Shown: positions 10,702 through 22,279 of the stretch, piece after piece | Layout: each line of letters starts with the position of its first letter | How positions within the stretch are numbered: the stretch's first letter is position 1 | Assembly (NCBI GenBank): GCA_964035795.1 | Contig: OZ038321.1 | Location: forward strand, 19,541,932 to 19,605,931 | Length of the DNA stretch: 64,000 bases | Direction of reading: 5' to 3' | Origin: Pterobdella sp. o SKG-2022 | Lineage: Eukaryota > Annelida > Clitellata > Hirudinida > Piscicolidae | Made by a program: the position numbers and the translations under genes | The notes under the pieces: model-generated | What the model was told of the DNA's origin: nothing | What the model saw: only the letters and a program-made list of their open reading frames with translations | Databases searched by the model: none

Positions 10702-12980
10702 ATGAGGTTTTGCCTTTCAACTTTCTATTTTCTTTTTTCAATCACCATATGTCCTACCTTTCGTAAGTTTACCATTTATATTCGATATTCATTGTAATTC
10801 TCTAATGATCATCAGATTGTTCAATATTGGCGGAAATTTTTCTCCGCAGTTCAAATAAAATTTGAGTTTGGAAGTTTAATACAAAATTATTTAAAACATT
10901 TCTCAGTTAAATATTCAAAATAAACTTTAAATGATAAGCCACTCTTTTTTTTTCAAATTTCATTCAAAGTAGAATTATCAAAGTGATTCAAAAGATTATT
11001 TTACAAATATCATAAAATTATTTTAATTCATTAAAGCTATTAAATACAGAAATAAACCTAGAGCCCCCGGTCCAAGCCCAGGTATCCTAACTTCAAATTA
11101 TATTTATGGTACATAGTTATATGGGACTATACAATTATCATTTTGAGCTATTTTATTAAAGAGACTATAAAATATTTTGATGCTGTAAGTTAAAAAACTA
11201 TTTAATTAAATGGTGAGGATAATGAAGAAAAAGAAAATGATGATAATGACGACGATGAATACTATAATGATGATGCTGAAGTTGTAATTATATTATTCTT
11301 ACGCAAGGTATTTAATATGTAACAGGAAGGAGAACTGCCTTACCACTTGGTGTTGGAGGTGCGGATTGGTGGCCAGTGGCACTACAATGGCTCAGCTATC
11401 CTCGTCAGTGAGTATGAAGCCGTCACTTCTGCACAGCAAGTCTATTCCAAGTGATTGCCGTTTGTTCTTGAATTAAAATAATTTTTTGGTTTTTTAAGGT
11501 ACTTTAAATTTAAGCTCTTTAAACGTAAAATTTAATTTTAAATTTTATATAGTTTTTGAAATTTTTAATAGTTTATATAGTGTTGTGCAATTTTGAAATG
11601 ATGAATAAAGCTTGTATTAAAACATGCATCAGCCTCGAAACCCGAGAAACGATACCCGCGGAGTCGTTGAGAGTGATTGGAGGCGCTATCGATCTGTATA
11701 ACAAATCAAGAATGCAAATAAAGAAAATATCAAAAATCATAGTGGTTAGTCACGAAAATCTTCGAAATTTAAAAAATAAAATCACTTTATTCGACAGCAT
11801 CCAACTTTTGGAAAATACATGCAGCATCTGAAGTATATACCAACTGTGATCAAATTCTGGGTAGATGATTTGGCTATTTTGACTTTCACAGCTGAAATAA
11901 GATTCAACAGATTGGTACAACCTGTTATAATAAATTTTGACCCGGAAAAGGTAATACATGGTTTCGATTGTGTGCGTAGTGGCTGGACTTTGACAGGTTT
12001 GTGATCGGTTCTTTTGCACAATTCATAAGTCGAATATCAGCCACCCAAGCTGGGCGTTTCGGTTTTGAAATTTGTAGATTATCATCTATATTGAAAAAAC
12101 ACTAAACTACTCGGTTTATTTAATTTAAAATTTTTCATAACTTAGTTCCATCATCGGGTTATTAACAAACTTTAAAAGGCTTTTGTTTTTATTAGTTTTT
12201 TTTACATTTCAGTCAATGAAAGCAGCAACGCAACAATGAAAATAAACCAAAATCTAATGAAAGAAACAGTCAATCTACGGTCTAGACATGAAATGAACTA
12301 TTTTATTACAAACGATACTGAGTTATATAAAAAGACTCACCGAGTGATGATAGGCGATAAAAAAAGAAAAAGCTGCATCGTAAATCTTTTAACATTTAAT
12401 TCAATTGAGTAAAATTTTTAAAAAATAAATAAATTTGACATCAGGAAATTAACATGAATAAATATGGTAAAAAGCAGCAAAAACATTAAATATTCATATA
12501 ACATATTGAATTAAAGCTTTGCAAAACTCCTATTCATCAAACCCATTATATTTTAAAGCAAGAGCTAGGAGGGCCATTGGTTTGCGAAGTGTGGGGTCAA
12601 AAACTTTTGATAGGAATCAGTATGAACTATGTAGAAAAATTTATGTGCTCCATCACTGTTTTCAACTATTTCTTGAACTTGGCTTCTTTAGACCCTTTCT
12701 TGAAGCAAAACTTGATGGAATACAGGTTTGTGGAAACTTTTATTACCGATTTTATAAAACCAGTCAAATTACGACTAAACTATAGATTCATTAATAAATA
12801 TTGCAATATATGAGGGTTTTATATAGAAGTTTCAATAGTAATATTTTTATATGGTTGTAATTTGAGTCATCAATACCTCCCAGCACATCAGGCGAAGAAT
12901 CACAAAGCGCCTGCAGTCTGCTATATGCCGTAGTAACTGCCACTTTCAACTACTTCATTCTACCACAGTTGTATTTATGA
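10702..12980 (+). CDS. secreted S1-family serine protease homologue (pseudoprotease), eight exons
   Basis: Exons 10702-10762, 11062-11081, 11326-11407, 11572-11744, 11825-11996, 12213-12379, 12559-12725 and 12884-12980 join in phase to 312 residues. The start MRFCLSTFYFLFSITIC is a signal peptide. GELPYHLVLEVRIGGQWHYN aligns with the N-terminal strands of trypsin folds, AESLRVIGGAIDLYNKSRMQ with the exosite loop, WVDDLAILTF with NDIALL (catalytic Asp kept), CVRSGWTLT with C-VSGWG, and CIQELGGPLVCE with CQGDSGGPLVC. The VLTAAHC box is replaced by VLCNFEM and the catalytic Ser by Leu, and there is no R|IVGG activation site, so it cannot be a normal protease. The last exon (SACSLLYAVVTATFNYFIL) is a hydrophobic C-terminus that could be a GPI signal or membrane anchor. 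Exon 2 is only 20 bases and its use is the least certain join. The role is unknown; other animal S1 homologues act as binding or regulatory proteins. Confidence 0.8.
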
Positions 12981-13437
12981 TGTTTATATATACTTTTTAA
13001 TTTTGGATTTCAACAAAAATCCGATAAACTTGTTGCTTTGTGGATTCATCAAACCAGAGTAAAATATAAATAATGCCAAGATGTTTAATATTTTTAATTT
13101 AAACATTGTGAAGTACTTTTAAATATTACTATTTTTTTTTAAATTTCGTATTTAGTATTAAATATTCAGTGTTTTTTATAATAAATGGTCGGTTTTCAAG
13201 TGGGAATACTCGAAAAACGGCACAGATCTGTGGGTGATAGTTCAGTCTTTCGCTTGTCGGTGAAGCTCTCAAAACTTTAAACTTTTTTCGATTTTTGAAG
13301 TTTTCATGATGAGCAATTGAAAAATTTTCAAGTATACTGTCAAAAACACCAGTATGATAAATAACAAAAACTGGAAATTCTTGGAATCGAGTGTTTGTGT
13401 CACGGAAAACTTGACAACTCATTTTGGTGTGGAATTT
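12981..13437. other. convergent 3' flanks of the S1 homologue and SLC51A
   Basis: Both flanking genes end here (plus-strand stop 12978-12980, minus-strand stop 13438-13440). The 97-codon open frame on the minus strand (13129-13422) has no domain and no splice link. It is most likely 3' UTR. Confidence 0.6.
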
Positions 13438-16400
13438 TTAAAAGTGATCATCCAACTTCAGCGGAGGGTCGTGAGCATACGAGGTGGCGTCTTGGGGTCG
13501 TCTAAAAAAGTACCTGGCCATCAGGGCGAAGAGGAGCATCATCAAGATCCAGAAGGCGTGTTGGATAACTGTAGAGTTGAAAAGTCTGTTTGATGGTCTA
13601 TGATTTGTTGCAATTTATAAAGTAAATGATCAAAAGAAAAACATTAATTTATGTAAGGCTCATTAGGTAACGAAGTATCGATGAAACCAACGTCAGGTGG
13701 TTATTTGGATCGAAATAAATCTAAAAAGCTCGTTATTCTATTAATATCATAAGCTATTTAGTTGTTTTTTCATTTCAGCCATGAATAGGTTTTCCAAAAT
13801 GTTTCTAAACAAAAATAGCTCAAATACTAAAGACTAACTGCTAGCGATGGCTTTGGTGGATAGTAGTTGTGTGCATGGCAGTTTGTCATTGGCCACCAAA
13901 GTGCCCAGCACTATTCCTGGCACTAATAACGTCAACAGACACAACTGGATGCTGGCAATTTTACCTCCAATTTTGAATTTTTCTTCCAACTCTGGCAAGA
14001 AAAGTTTTCGCAGCATCATCAGACCATACACTGCCAGCATGGTGGAGATAACGTTGATGGTGGTGATGTAGAAAGACACCCTTGTCACTCTCAACTGTCA
14101 TGCGTTTTGAGATGTTCTTAGATATTTATTTTAAAAAATGGTATTTTTGCACAAATTAACAACAAATTTTTAATTTTTCGGGAGCATATTATTAAACTAT
14201 GCTTGCCATATTAAGCCTGCCAACCACTTCATCATACTCCACTCAAGACGACTTTTCACAACTTTAAAGCAAAATTTCTTAATCACAACTTTCAACAACT
14301 TCATCTAAACAACTACTTTTCCACATTCAAAATAAAACACTGATGTTGAAATGTTCACGCACCTCTCCTTGCACATAAGAGTTATTGGTCCACAAAACTG
14401 CTGCCACCAGATGCACCAAGGGACGAACAATAGCCACTTGCATGATCTGCACGTTAATGCAGGTGTACAAGCGGCTGGAAATGATTTATGGAAAGTTTAA
14501 GTTGAAGGTTGGGAGTTTATGAATTTGTAATGAGTGTTTTGTAGAGAACGTTATTTTTAATAAAGTATCTTTTTTGAATATAATATCTTTTAAAAATTTT
14601 TACTTTTATAAAAATATCTATTTAAAAATTATCCCCATCTTAAACAATTTTAACGTTTCATAAGGCTATACTTGTCGAAAAATATAGCTGTTTTTGCTTG
14701 ATATATGTGTTAAAAAAACTTTCATAAATTAACGTAAAAATTAACGAAATATGCTTTAAAAAGATTTTTTTTCAAAAATAACTATCATAAGCAACTAAAG
14801 AAATTACAATAAGGAAAACGGTTATAATGGCATTAACTTCAGAAGTTTCTAGACCACATAGTTATTAAGGAAAAAAAATAGAGAAAAAAACTATTGAAAT
14901 TTTTAAATCAAAATAATATATAAATATATAAAAAACTCCAATAACCACCCAGTGATGGGTCGAGTAGGTAGGCATAAGAGACAACAGCAGACGGGTAGAG
15001 TTCTGAAGTCAACGTGTCTCTCATCTGAATTGATGATGGCCCAAGCCTTCCTCGTTCCTCCTAAGTAGTTGATCATCAGTCTTCCGAAGTTATAAAGACA
15101 TGTGGCAAAAAAACTGTGGTTGTTAAGTGGGTGGGTGGTGTGTTTTGGGTGGTGTGTTATGTGTTGTTTGTTGTTTGTTACAACATGAGAAGAAACTGTG
15201 TTGTTATGTTGTTATTTTTATTATTCAAATTTTAAATTAAATTTTGGTTTTGGGGATTGGATAGTACGTTGTGAGTAATTAGTAAAAATATTTTTAGAAG
15301 CTGTCTGGTTTTTCATGTTGTTGCTTGGAGATATATGGTATGTTGTGGGTGGTTATTTAAAGTTTTATGTTTATGATTATTATTATTCTTTCTGTTATCA
15401 GTCGTTTATTTACACCAGTGTTAATTGATTCCAACAAAGGCAAGTATTGCTTATCATTTAACAAGATTTTATATCTTGAAATGTTGAAAATATGAAAGAT
15501 AAAATTTAAACAGGTTGTTTTTAAAAAACCAATAACTATATAGCCTTCGTTACAATTATTTTATTAGACTTCCAATAAAAGCAATAGGTTGAAAGTCTAA
15601 AGTAATCTACGAAGTTTATTTTAGTGGAGCCTTAACACAGGGAGTTTCAAGATCAAACGTATGTGCTCATAGAAAAAATTAATACAACTTATCTTTAAAA
15701 CTTGCATTTTAAAATGAGTCTACTTTATTTATTATTCAAATAGATAACTCGTATTTTTTAATATACATTATAACTTAAAAATACTGAAGGTCCATTTACA
15801 AAGGTTTTCATCTGATCCACAATAGTAGGTACGTTTTAATACATTATTTATTTTTCTTTCAATATACATAATAAAAGATACTGTGGGTCATTAAAACCTG
15901 TACAGAGATTTTGTTGAGAAATTTATAGTTGCATATTCTTGGTATGACTTTATAGTTTGCATACAATATTTAGGAACGTCTTTTTTAGCGTGTTTTGAGA
16001 ACTCTGGTTTTCTACTTCAAAGATGACATAATTTTAGTAACATTGAGAAGAAAAAAAAATTTTAAAAGTTGGATCTTTTTTAAAGAATTTGAAAAAAAAT
16101 TGAGTTAATACCTGAAGGAATTTTTATTGTATTGTATGAAAAAAAGTACTAGTTCAAAGTGTATACTTATGTAGTCAATCTAGTATCTATAAGAAATGTA
16201 TACTAACAGGTTAGCGATGAGGTCGACCAGAGTTGAAGACCGGGGAATGAAGCAAGCTAGGAGTCCACACACAGAAAACACCTACAAGATGTAAGTGGCT
16301 ACTTCAAATGTTTAATCAAGAATATTTATCGAATAATAGCGTTTAACAATCCTGTAATTATGAACCTGAACGTGGTAAAATATAACACTAAGTCTTGATA

Positions 16401-17649
16401 GATTTATTAGGAAGCTTTGCGGATTATAATAAAATTTTCATGAGGTCTAAACATACATGATAAACATTGGAAGCTCACATTGATATCAATGAATAACGGC
16501 AATGTTAAGGAAGCCCAGTCGGCGAGCAATAAACGATATGAGTTTGTTTTTTAAGTACCTCCACAAACATCCTTCAGAACAAGCCTCGATCACATATTCA
16601 ACAGTATTTTCTCATTAAGTTGTATGAGATTTTCTCTAAACTTGGTTGTATGTGTGTGTGTGTGAATTCTAGTCATTCGTATGTGGCTATTTGTATAAAT
16701 GTGTGTGTGTTTGTGAGAAGTGAAGTACCACTTGAAAGTCAATAGAACATCTATGAAACCATTTAGAAATGGGTACACGTCTTGAAAAGAGTTAATTGAA
16801 ACGAAATATAACAATTCACCATCACGTCATATAAACGACAATTAACGTGTATTTATTTACCGGGTAGAATGCTAGTACCCAAATGGTTTTTTTTCTTCTT
16901 AGAGTGATTTTGAAATGCTTAATGATGAAATAAATTTCTTCGAGGTAGATGAGAACAGTGGTGAGAGTGATTAGAGACATAATGCTCAAGAAAATGTAGC
17001 CGCCCGGAGGCAGGCCTGTAGGGGCGTAATGTAATGTAATTTAATTTAATATAATGTAACGTGATGTTATGTAATGTAATGCAATGTAATGTAATGTGTT
17101 GTATAGCAATGTGTTGTAACTTAATTTATTGTAATGTAATTAAATTTAATGTCATTATATGCAATGTATTGTAATGTGGTGTTTAAAAAGTGTTTTTCAT
17201 TGTAGACCTATTTGCCTGCTAAAAATTTAATTTAACGATATCACTATGCACTTCTATCATATCAATAAGCAATTAGTAATTTCAATTAACTTCAATATGC
17301 TTATGATATATATGATATGTTTATATATGACTGCTAATGAATTATGTTAAGATTTTAACAATTGAAAATTTTTGCGGGTTTTTTCAATACAGTTTTTTGA
17401 AAATAAACTTTCATAATTTGAAAAGACTATATGAAATATAATTATACAAATATATATAAACAAATATAAAAAAAAATAACAAGTTTAGATAATACGTAAC
17501 TAACTCGTCATCAAAACCTCAGCGGTTGGGATGAAGGCGTCTTTACACACAAGATAGAAACCATGACTTGAGTCGGAATCATTGGTGTGCTGTAGCCAGT
17601 GGAAATCCCATATGGGGCTTGTTGCATTTTCATCCGGAGTTTTGTTCAT
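13438..17649 (-). CDS. SLC51A: organic solute transporter subunit alpha (OST-alpha)
   Basis: In vertebrates OST-alpha pairs with OST-beta to move bile acids and steroid conjugates across basolateral membranes by facilitated diffusion. Seven exons on the minus strand (17649-17505, 17015-16861, 16281-16208, 15113-14949, 14474-14363, 14094-13839, 13568-13438) join in phase to exactly 345 residues; the human protein is 340. Family landmarks appear in order: IPTAE after a short N-terminus, YLEEIYFIIKHFKITLRRKK (FLEDAVYLYK...IKRR), FIPRSS, the cytosolic Cys cluster VCCCLLCLPTR, VRPLVH, a TM segment ending LRKLFLPELEEKFKIGGK (ARLHLGEQNMGAKF), and a last membrane helix followed by RYFFRRPQDATSYAHDPP (RMYYRRKDHKVGYETF). 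Several hydrophobic segments give the expected seven-helix topology. The start ATG at 17649 follows AT-rich 5' sequence. No OST-beta (SLC51B) gene was seen in the window. Confidence 0.93.
17029..17178. repeat. imperfect pentanucleotide (TAATG)n array in SLC51A intron 1
   Basis: Thirty or so degenerate TAATG/TAATT units between SLC51A exons 1 and 2. Confidence 0.85.
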
Positions 17650-17898
17650 CTTTTCAAAATGTGTTTTATTAGTTGTTCAATGTGTTTTTTTTAATTTTTA
17701 ATCTATGCTTAATTTTTAAATGCACTTTTTCAAGATTTTTATAAGCAAAAATTTACTTGATTTGCAATCCGAAATAGTTCCCTAAAAGATTTAAATTTGA
17801 GCATCAACTCCTTATATAAAGTTTCCAAACACCTTCCATTGAAACATCACCTTCCCATCCGAAGTAAGTCTGTGTGCACGAGACACCAACGAGCTTCG
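17650..17898. promoter_or_regulatory. possible bidirectional promoter between SLC51A and the HCN gene
   Basis: The minus-strand ATG of SLC51A (17649) and the proposed plus-strand ATG of the HCN gene (17899) are 249 bases apart and diverge. No TATA or initiator could be assigned with confidence. The inference depends on the HCN start, which is itself tentative. Confidence 0.3.
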
Positions 17899-18685
17899 AT
17901 GAGTTACCGAGCAAAACTCAAACAACAAGAAAACCAGTTACATTGCATCAGTTCTGAACGCCTCACTAATCAAATAACACACTTCAGCCCACGTTTTCTT
18001 CCCAAAACAACCTCCACCAAACAAGAATGGGGACGATCTTTTTCGTTCAAGGTTCCAATTTATTCTGTGTATAGTTTCAAATAGAATATTTAATTGATTT
18101 TTATTTAAGTTTATGGCATTATTCAAAATTGTCAAAAAGCTTCTATATAGAGCTAATCGAAAAGCAGTAAGCTGTGTAGTTTGAAGAGAAAACACATCAA
18201 TTTTCATGAGAAAGAGTGAGTTCGATAAAAATGAAGATGTATTGAAATATTCGTAGGAGTTGTCAAAGTCAGCCAACTTGTCAACCTCGACAACGTACCT
18301 GAAAGAGCAGCTGTCTTCAGTGTTTCAGCCCTCAGACAACAAGCTTGCTATGAAGCTTTTTGGAAACAAGGTTCCATGAATTTGAATAATTAAATATACC
18401 ATGTAACAACCGTTTATTTTTTCATGTTAATTTTTAACCTGATGTATCCTTTTTAAATGTTCTTTATATTCGATTATTTAATTATTTTACTCTATTGCTA
18501 GAAGATTCTCTAATGTTTCAGCTCTCCATCACAAAATATTCTCAACGCATTCTACTATGATTACTTGAATGTTATGCATCATTGTAAACGCATGCCCGTT
18601 GAAAACCACAGGCGGCATTGAAGCGGGAGAAGGAGCGGCAGGAGGCTGTAGGAAAGTGGGTCATCCATCCCTGCAGCAACTTCCG
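17899..18685 (+). CDS. HCN-type (Ih) cyclic-nucleotide-gated channel, N-terminal exons only (partial)
   Basis: HCN channels carry hyperpolarisation-activated cation current. Exon 18269/18273-18370 encodes TTYLKEQLSSVFQPSDNKLA and then MKLFGNK. Exon 18612-18685 continues AALKREKERQEAVGKWVIHP and CSNFR up to a gtgaga donor. This is the conserved HCN domain just before S1 (human: LLQPGVNKFSLRMFGS...WIIHPYSDFRFYWD). A preceding exon ending at 18058 (from ATG 17899, MSYRAKLKQQENQL...QEWGRSFSFK) joins in phase 0 if the aaag acceptor at 18268 is used; this part is tentative. The next expected exon (FYWD and S1-S6) is not found in the following 3.5 kb, which includes the 200-N gap. The gene is therefore truncated, interrupted by very long introns, or broken by misassembly. 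Confidence 0.8.
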
Positions 18686-19702
18686 GTGAGATTTTAAAAT
18701 AATTTATCATGTGCTAAATCTCAGCTTTAAAATAAATTCAAATCTTGTTTATTAATTTATCATTTTTCAACTCGATTTCTTTGAGGTTGAGTCGTTTGTG
18801 ACAAGCCTTCGAAATGATGATTTGGAAAAGTTGATTTATTTTTTAAAAGTTGTTTTTCGATTTTTATAAGCTTTCAAATGTAGCAATTTATTTTCAAACA
18901 TGTCTCTTATCTCAAATCTTCGGTTAACATTTGTTGAAATAATTTAATCCTTTTTTTTATCTTCGGCTATTATCAGTTAATTGTTTGACTTTCTAAAAAT
19001 ATATGTCTATTTTTAATAATATCTGGTTAAAAACGAAGTTAATTTTAACATTTAAAACTGTGTTGTTAGTTATTTTAAGACTTTCACATTGAAAAATTTT
19101 CAAATCGACTTTTTCGACACGAGTTCCGACCTCAAAAAATGCTTTGTTTTTGAAAGTCATTTAAAATTCTCTTCAATGCTCTTTTGTTTAGATAAACTAA
19201 CCAAAATAATTTGGTTGAAAATTCATTCTAAGAATTAGATTCTTCCTTATTAGTTTTTTTATATTATTTATAAACACACCACATAATGGCAACAAATAAA
19301 CTCTAACCAACTCAATCTGAGTTTCACATTCTCCTACATTTCTTATCAATTAAATTAGGATTTCATACTCCCATGTAACTATCCGCCATTACCGATCCAT
19401 ACCATTTTTAACATTAAAAATTGTGTAGCTTTTTTAAAAATAATGTCAGAAAAAAACAATAAAAAATATTAGAAAAAATTTGATATTTTGGAAGGGTGGT
19501 TGTACTGGCACATGAGTCGGACTTGAAAAAGTAAAAAATTAGTTATAGATTCATAATTATATAGTTGAACTACATAGCCATTTTCCCAACCCAACATAAC
19601 TTAACCTGGCTATTTTATATTGTTGACCTTCTTTAAAAATTAATATTTTTTCATCACTAGAACGTTTAGTCACAAAAAATGTCTTTTAATCAAAAATAAT
19701 TA

Positions 19703-19902
19703 NNNNNNNNNNNNNNNNNNNNNNNNNNNNNNNNNNNNNNNNNNNNNNNNNNNNNNNNNNNNNNNNNNNNNNNNNNNNNNNNNNNNNNNNNNNNNNNNNN
19801 NNNNNNNNNNNNNNNNNNNNNNNNNNNNNNNNNNNNNNNNNNNNNNNNNNNNNNNNNNNNNNNNNNNNNNNNNNNNNNNNNNNNNNNNNNNNNNNNNNNN
19901 NN
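19703..19902. other. assembly gap (200 N)
   Basis: A run of exactly 200 N, probably a gap of arbitrary placeholder length. It lies downstream of the truncated HCN exons. Confidence 0.99.
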
Positions 19903-20140
19903 CTCAAGCTCATAACTCGACCCATATATGCAGCCTGGCTACATCGACGTAAAGTGGCTTTTGAATAATTTTGAGTAAATTGACTCCATACACATTTATT
20001 ACATCACGTCTTTTATATTAACAGTAAATTTCGGCATTTTTTCTTTTTCGATCAGTATAATTTGCAATGTTTTCGCTTCAGATTGAAATCAAAATTATAG
20101 AAAAAATTTTAAAGACATTTTATGTATCTTTTTATTAAAT

Positions 20141-20338
20141 TCAATTTTCGATTTTTATCGAAAAATTCGGAAGATTTTAGATACATATATTTTTTTAAAA
20201 AAACTAAAATTTTCGAAAAATTCAACTTTTTCATATTATGAATTATGACAAAGTTGAATTTGTCGAAAATTTTAGTTTTTTTAAAAAAATATATGTATCT
20301 AAAATCTTCCGAATTTTACGATAAAAATCGAAAATTGA
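20141..20338. repeat. near-perfect palindrome (89-bp arms, 20-bp spacer)
   Basis: The left arm 20141-20229 and right arm 20250-20338 are reverse complements with only scattered differences (for example TCAATTTTCGATTTTTATCG against CGATAAAAATCGAAAATTGA). The DNA or its transcript would form a long hairpin. It looks like a foldback/MITE-like insertion or a recent inverted duplication. No coding potential. Confidence 0.9.
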
Positions 20339-21411
20339 CTAGAGAAATTTATTTCTTTTAATTTAAATATTTAAATTCAAAATTCATTTTAATTATATTT
20401 TCAAAGTTAAAAATATAAATTTCTAAAAATTCATGTAAAATTCAAAACCATTTCTTGGAAAGTGTTTTGCGTTCCCATTTGCTTTTAACTTCAACTCCTC
20501 TCAACCTATCTTATTAGGCAACTCATCCAGTATCAGATATCCCTATTTGAATAAACAACTGAAAAATCTGCATTCATCCACTGCTTTTCATCGAAAAAAT
20601 ATTTTAAAAAGTAAACAAATTCTAATTGATAAACTAGCATCATGAGAGTCGAGAATTTCAAGTTCAAAAGACCTCTAAAAGATAAAACATTGATTGTAAA
20701 CAATGAATTTCTAAAATCTAAATAAGCATTTTTTCAAACTGGGGGTATTTCAAATGCTTATTCAAAATGATCAAAACTTAAAGCCCTGAAAGCGAATTTT
20801 TAGGCATTATAAAGATGCCGCCATAAAACATGATAACAGGCCACTGTAAGCAGATTAGAAAACTTTATGTTTTCAATATTACTTATTTATCGATTTAATT
20901 TTCTTTATAAACTAGATTTTTTCTATAATTACTCATAAATATTTTTTTCATCTTATACACTTAACCTTTGTTTGTTCGGTGTGTATACTGATTGAATAGC
21001 GTTCAAGATCTTAGTCATTATTTTCGAGAGAAGTTCGGCGTAATTGTGAGTCTTATATTTCCTTTATATAAATTGTAATGATTGGTTGTTGAATTTTAAA
21101 TGTTTAAGCATTTCCATGATTTTATTTGAGAACAATGTGATCAAATATTTGAGTAAATAAACCTTTAAATACTTAAACGACCCCTTCAAAACAATAACTT
21201 AAGCTACTCGTGTATAGATATATATAAAAATGCATATGTTTTACGAAACACAACTAATGAAGGAATAATTAAGATATGGAAAATGTCATGCAAAGTTTTT
21301 GAAAATCAATGAATGATTTAAAATATAGCACGATTAATCTGTAGCACTCATGATTTCCCTATCCACGCAAGCTTGAGCTGGTTCGATTAACAATGTAAAC
21401 AATCTACGGCG

Positions 21412-21528
21412 CTTAGTGCTACACTAACCTACCATAGAATTCCTTTAAACATTTGTTCCAAGAAAATTTGAAACTTGGTTGAAAAAAATGTTTTAAGTGA
21501 TTCTATGGTAGGTTAGTGTAGCACTAAG
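21412..21528. repeat. MITE-like element with perfect 29-bp terminal inverted repeats
   Basis: CTTAGTGCTACACTAACCTA plus CCATAGAAT at 21412-21440 is the exact reverse complement of 21500-21528. The inner sequence also pairs partly (TTTAAACATTT / AAATGTTTTAA). A length of 117 bp and perfect TIRs suggest a non-autonomous DNA transposon. Confidence 0.8.
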
Positions 21529-22279
21529 AAATTTGATGGTAAGTCAATGATGTTTTACAAAGCAAAAAGATAAGCGAATGTAGCTTTAAAATGGAATGAG
21601 TAAAATATAATAAAGTTAAAATTGAAATAAAAAGATTAAACTTATTGAAATTTTTTCAAAGCTTTCTGTAGTACTAACTTACATTTTCAAACATTTGAGA
21701 AAAATAAGTTAGTCAACAGAGAGGAACCTTTAGTCGTATGGAATACATTTCATCCCAAGGTAAACGATATCTATCATACTTAAAAGAATTGATAGTGTAT
21801 GAATGAAAGAACGAGATGAGAATAGATTATGGGCATTGGTTCAAGGTAGATCGAAGGCACAAGAGAGTGGCAATGACCTAATATTTGCAGATCTCACTAT
21901 AAACCTTGATAGTTCAACATTGAATATTATAATGGATTTGAAGGTATTCTACTTCGCAAGATGATTCACACTATGGTGATAAAATAGAGAATATCTACTG
22001 ATGAAATAAATGAATAAAGCTACAAACAACGTGGACAACAAAACGCAATAATTAATACTCGACAGTTAAATTTACCTTCAATTCAATGCAACCTAGACCA
22101 TTTTAAGTCAAATTTGGCATTAAAAACAACAAAACACAAGTCTTAGCACACAAGTCCAAAGAAAAAGGAAAATAATATATCCATAACCAGTACATCACAT
22201 TGAGAAATGCAAATAGGTGGAATAAATTAGAAATTAAACCACTTTAACAAACGCGATACGATGATCGACAGCGGACACT

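Larger units (their letters stand above)
18686..22279. other. gene-free stretch with assembly gap and foldback repeats
   Basis: AT-rich. Holds the N gap and two strong palindromes, listed separately. No supported exon was seen on either strand. A short CCTGGCTACATCGAC|gtaaag segment just after the gap (from about 19931) has an acceptor and donor but is too short to assign. Confidence 0.5.

Noticed and set aside
13129..13422. 97-codon minus-strand gene
   Set aside because: It lies directly after the SLC51A stop, with no domain or splice link; taken as 3' UTR.
19686..19925. Open frame across the N gap
   Set aside because: Almost entirely unknown bases.
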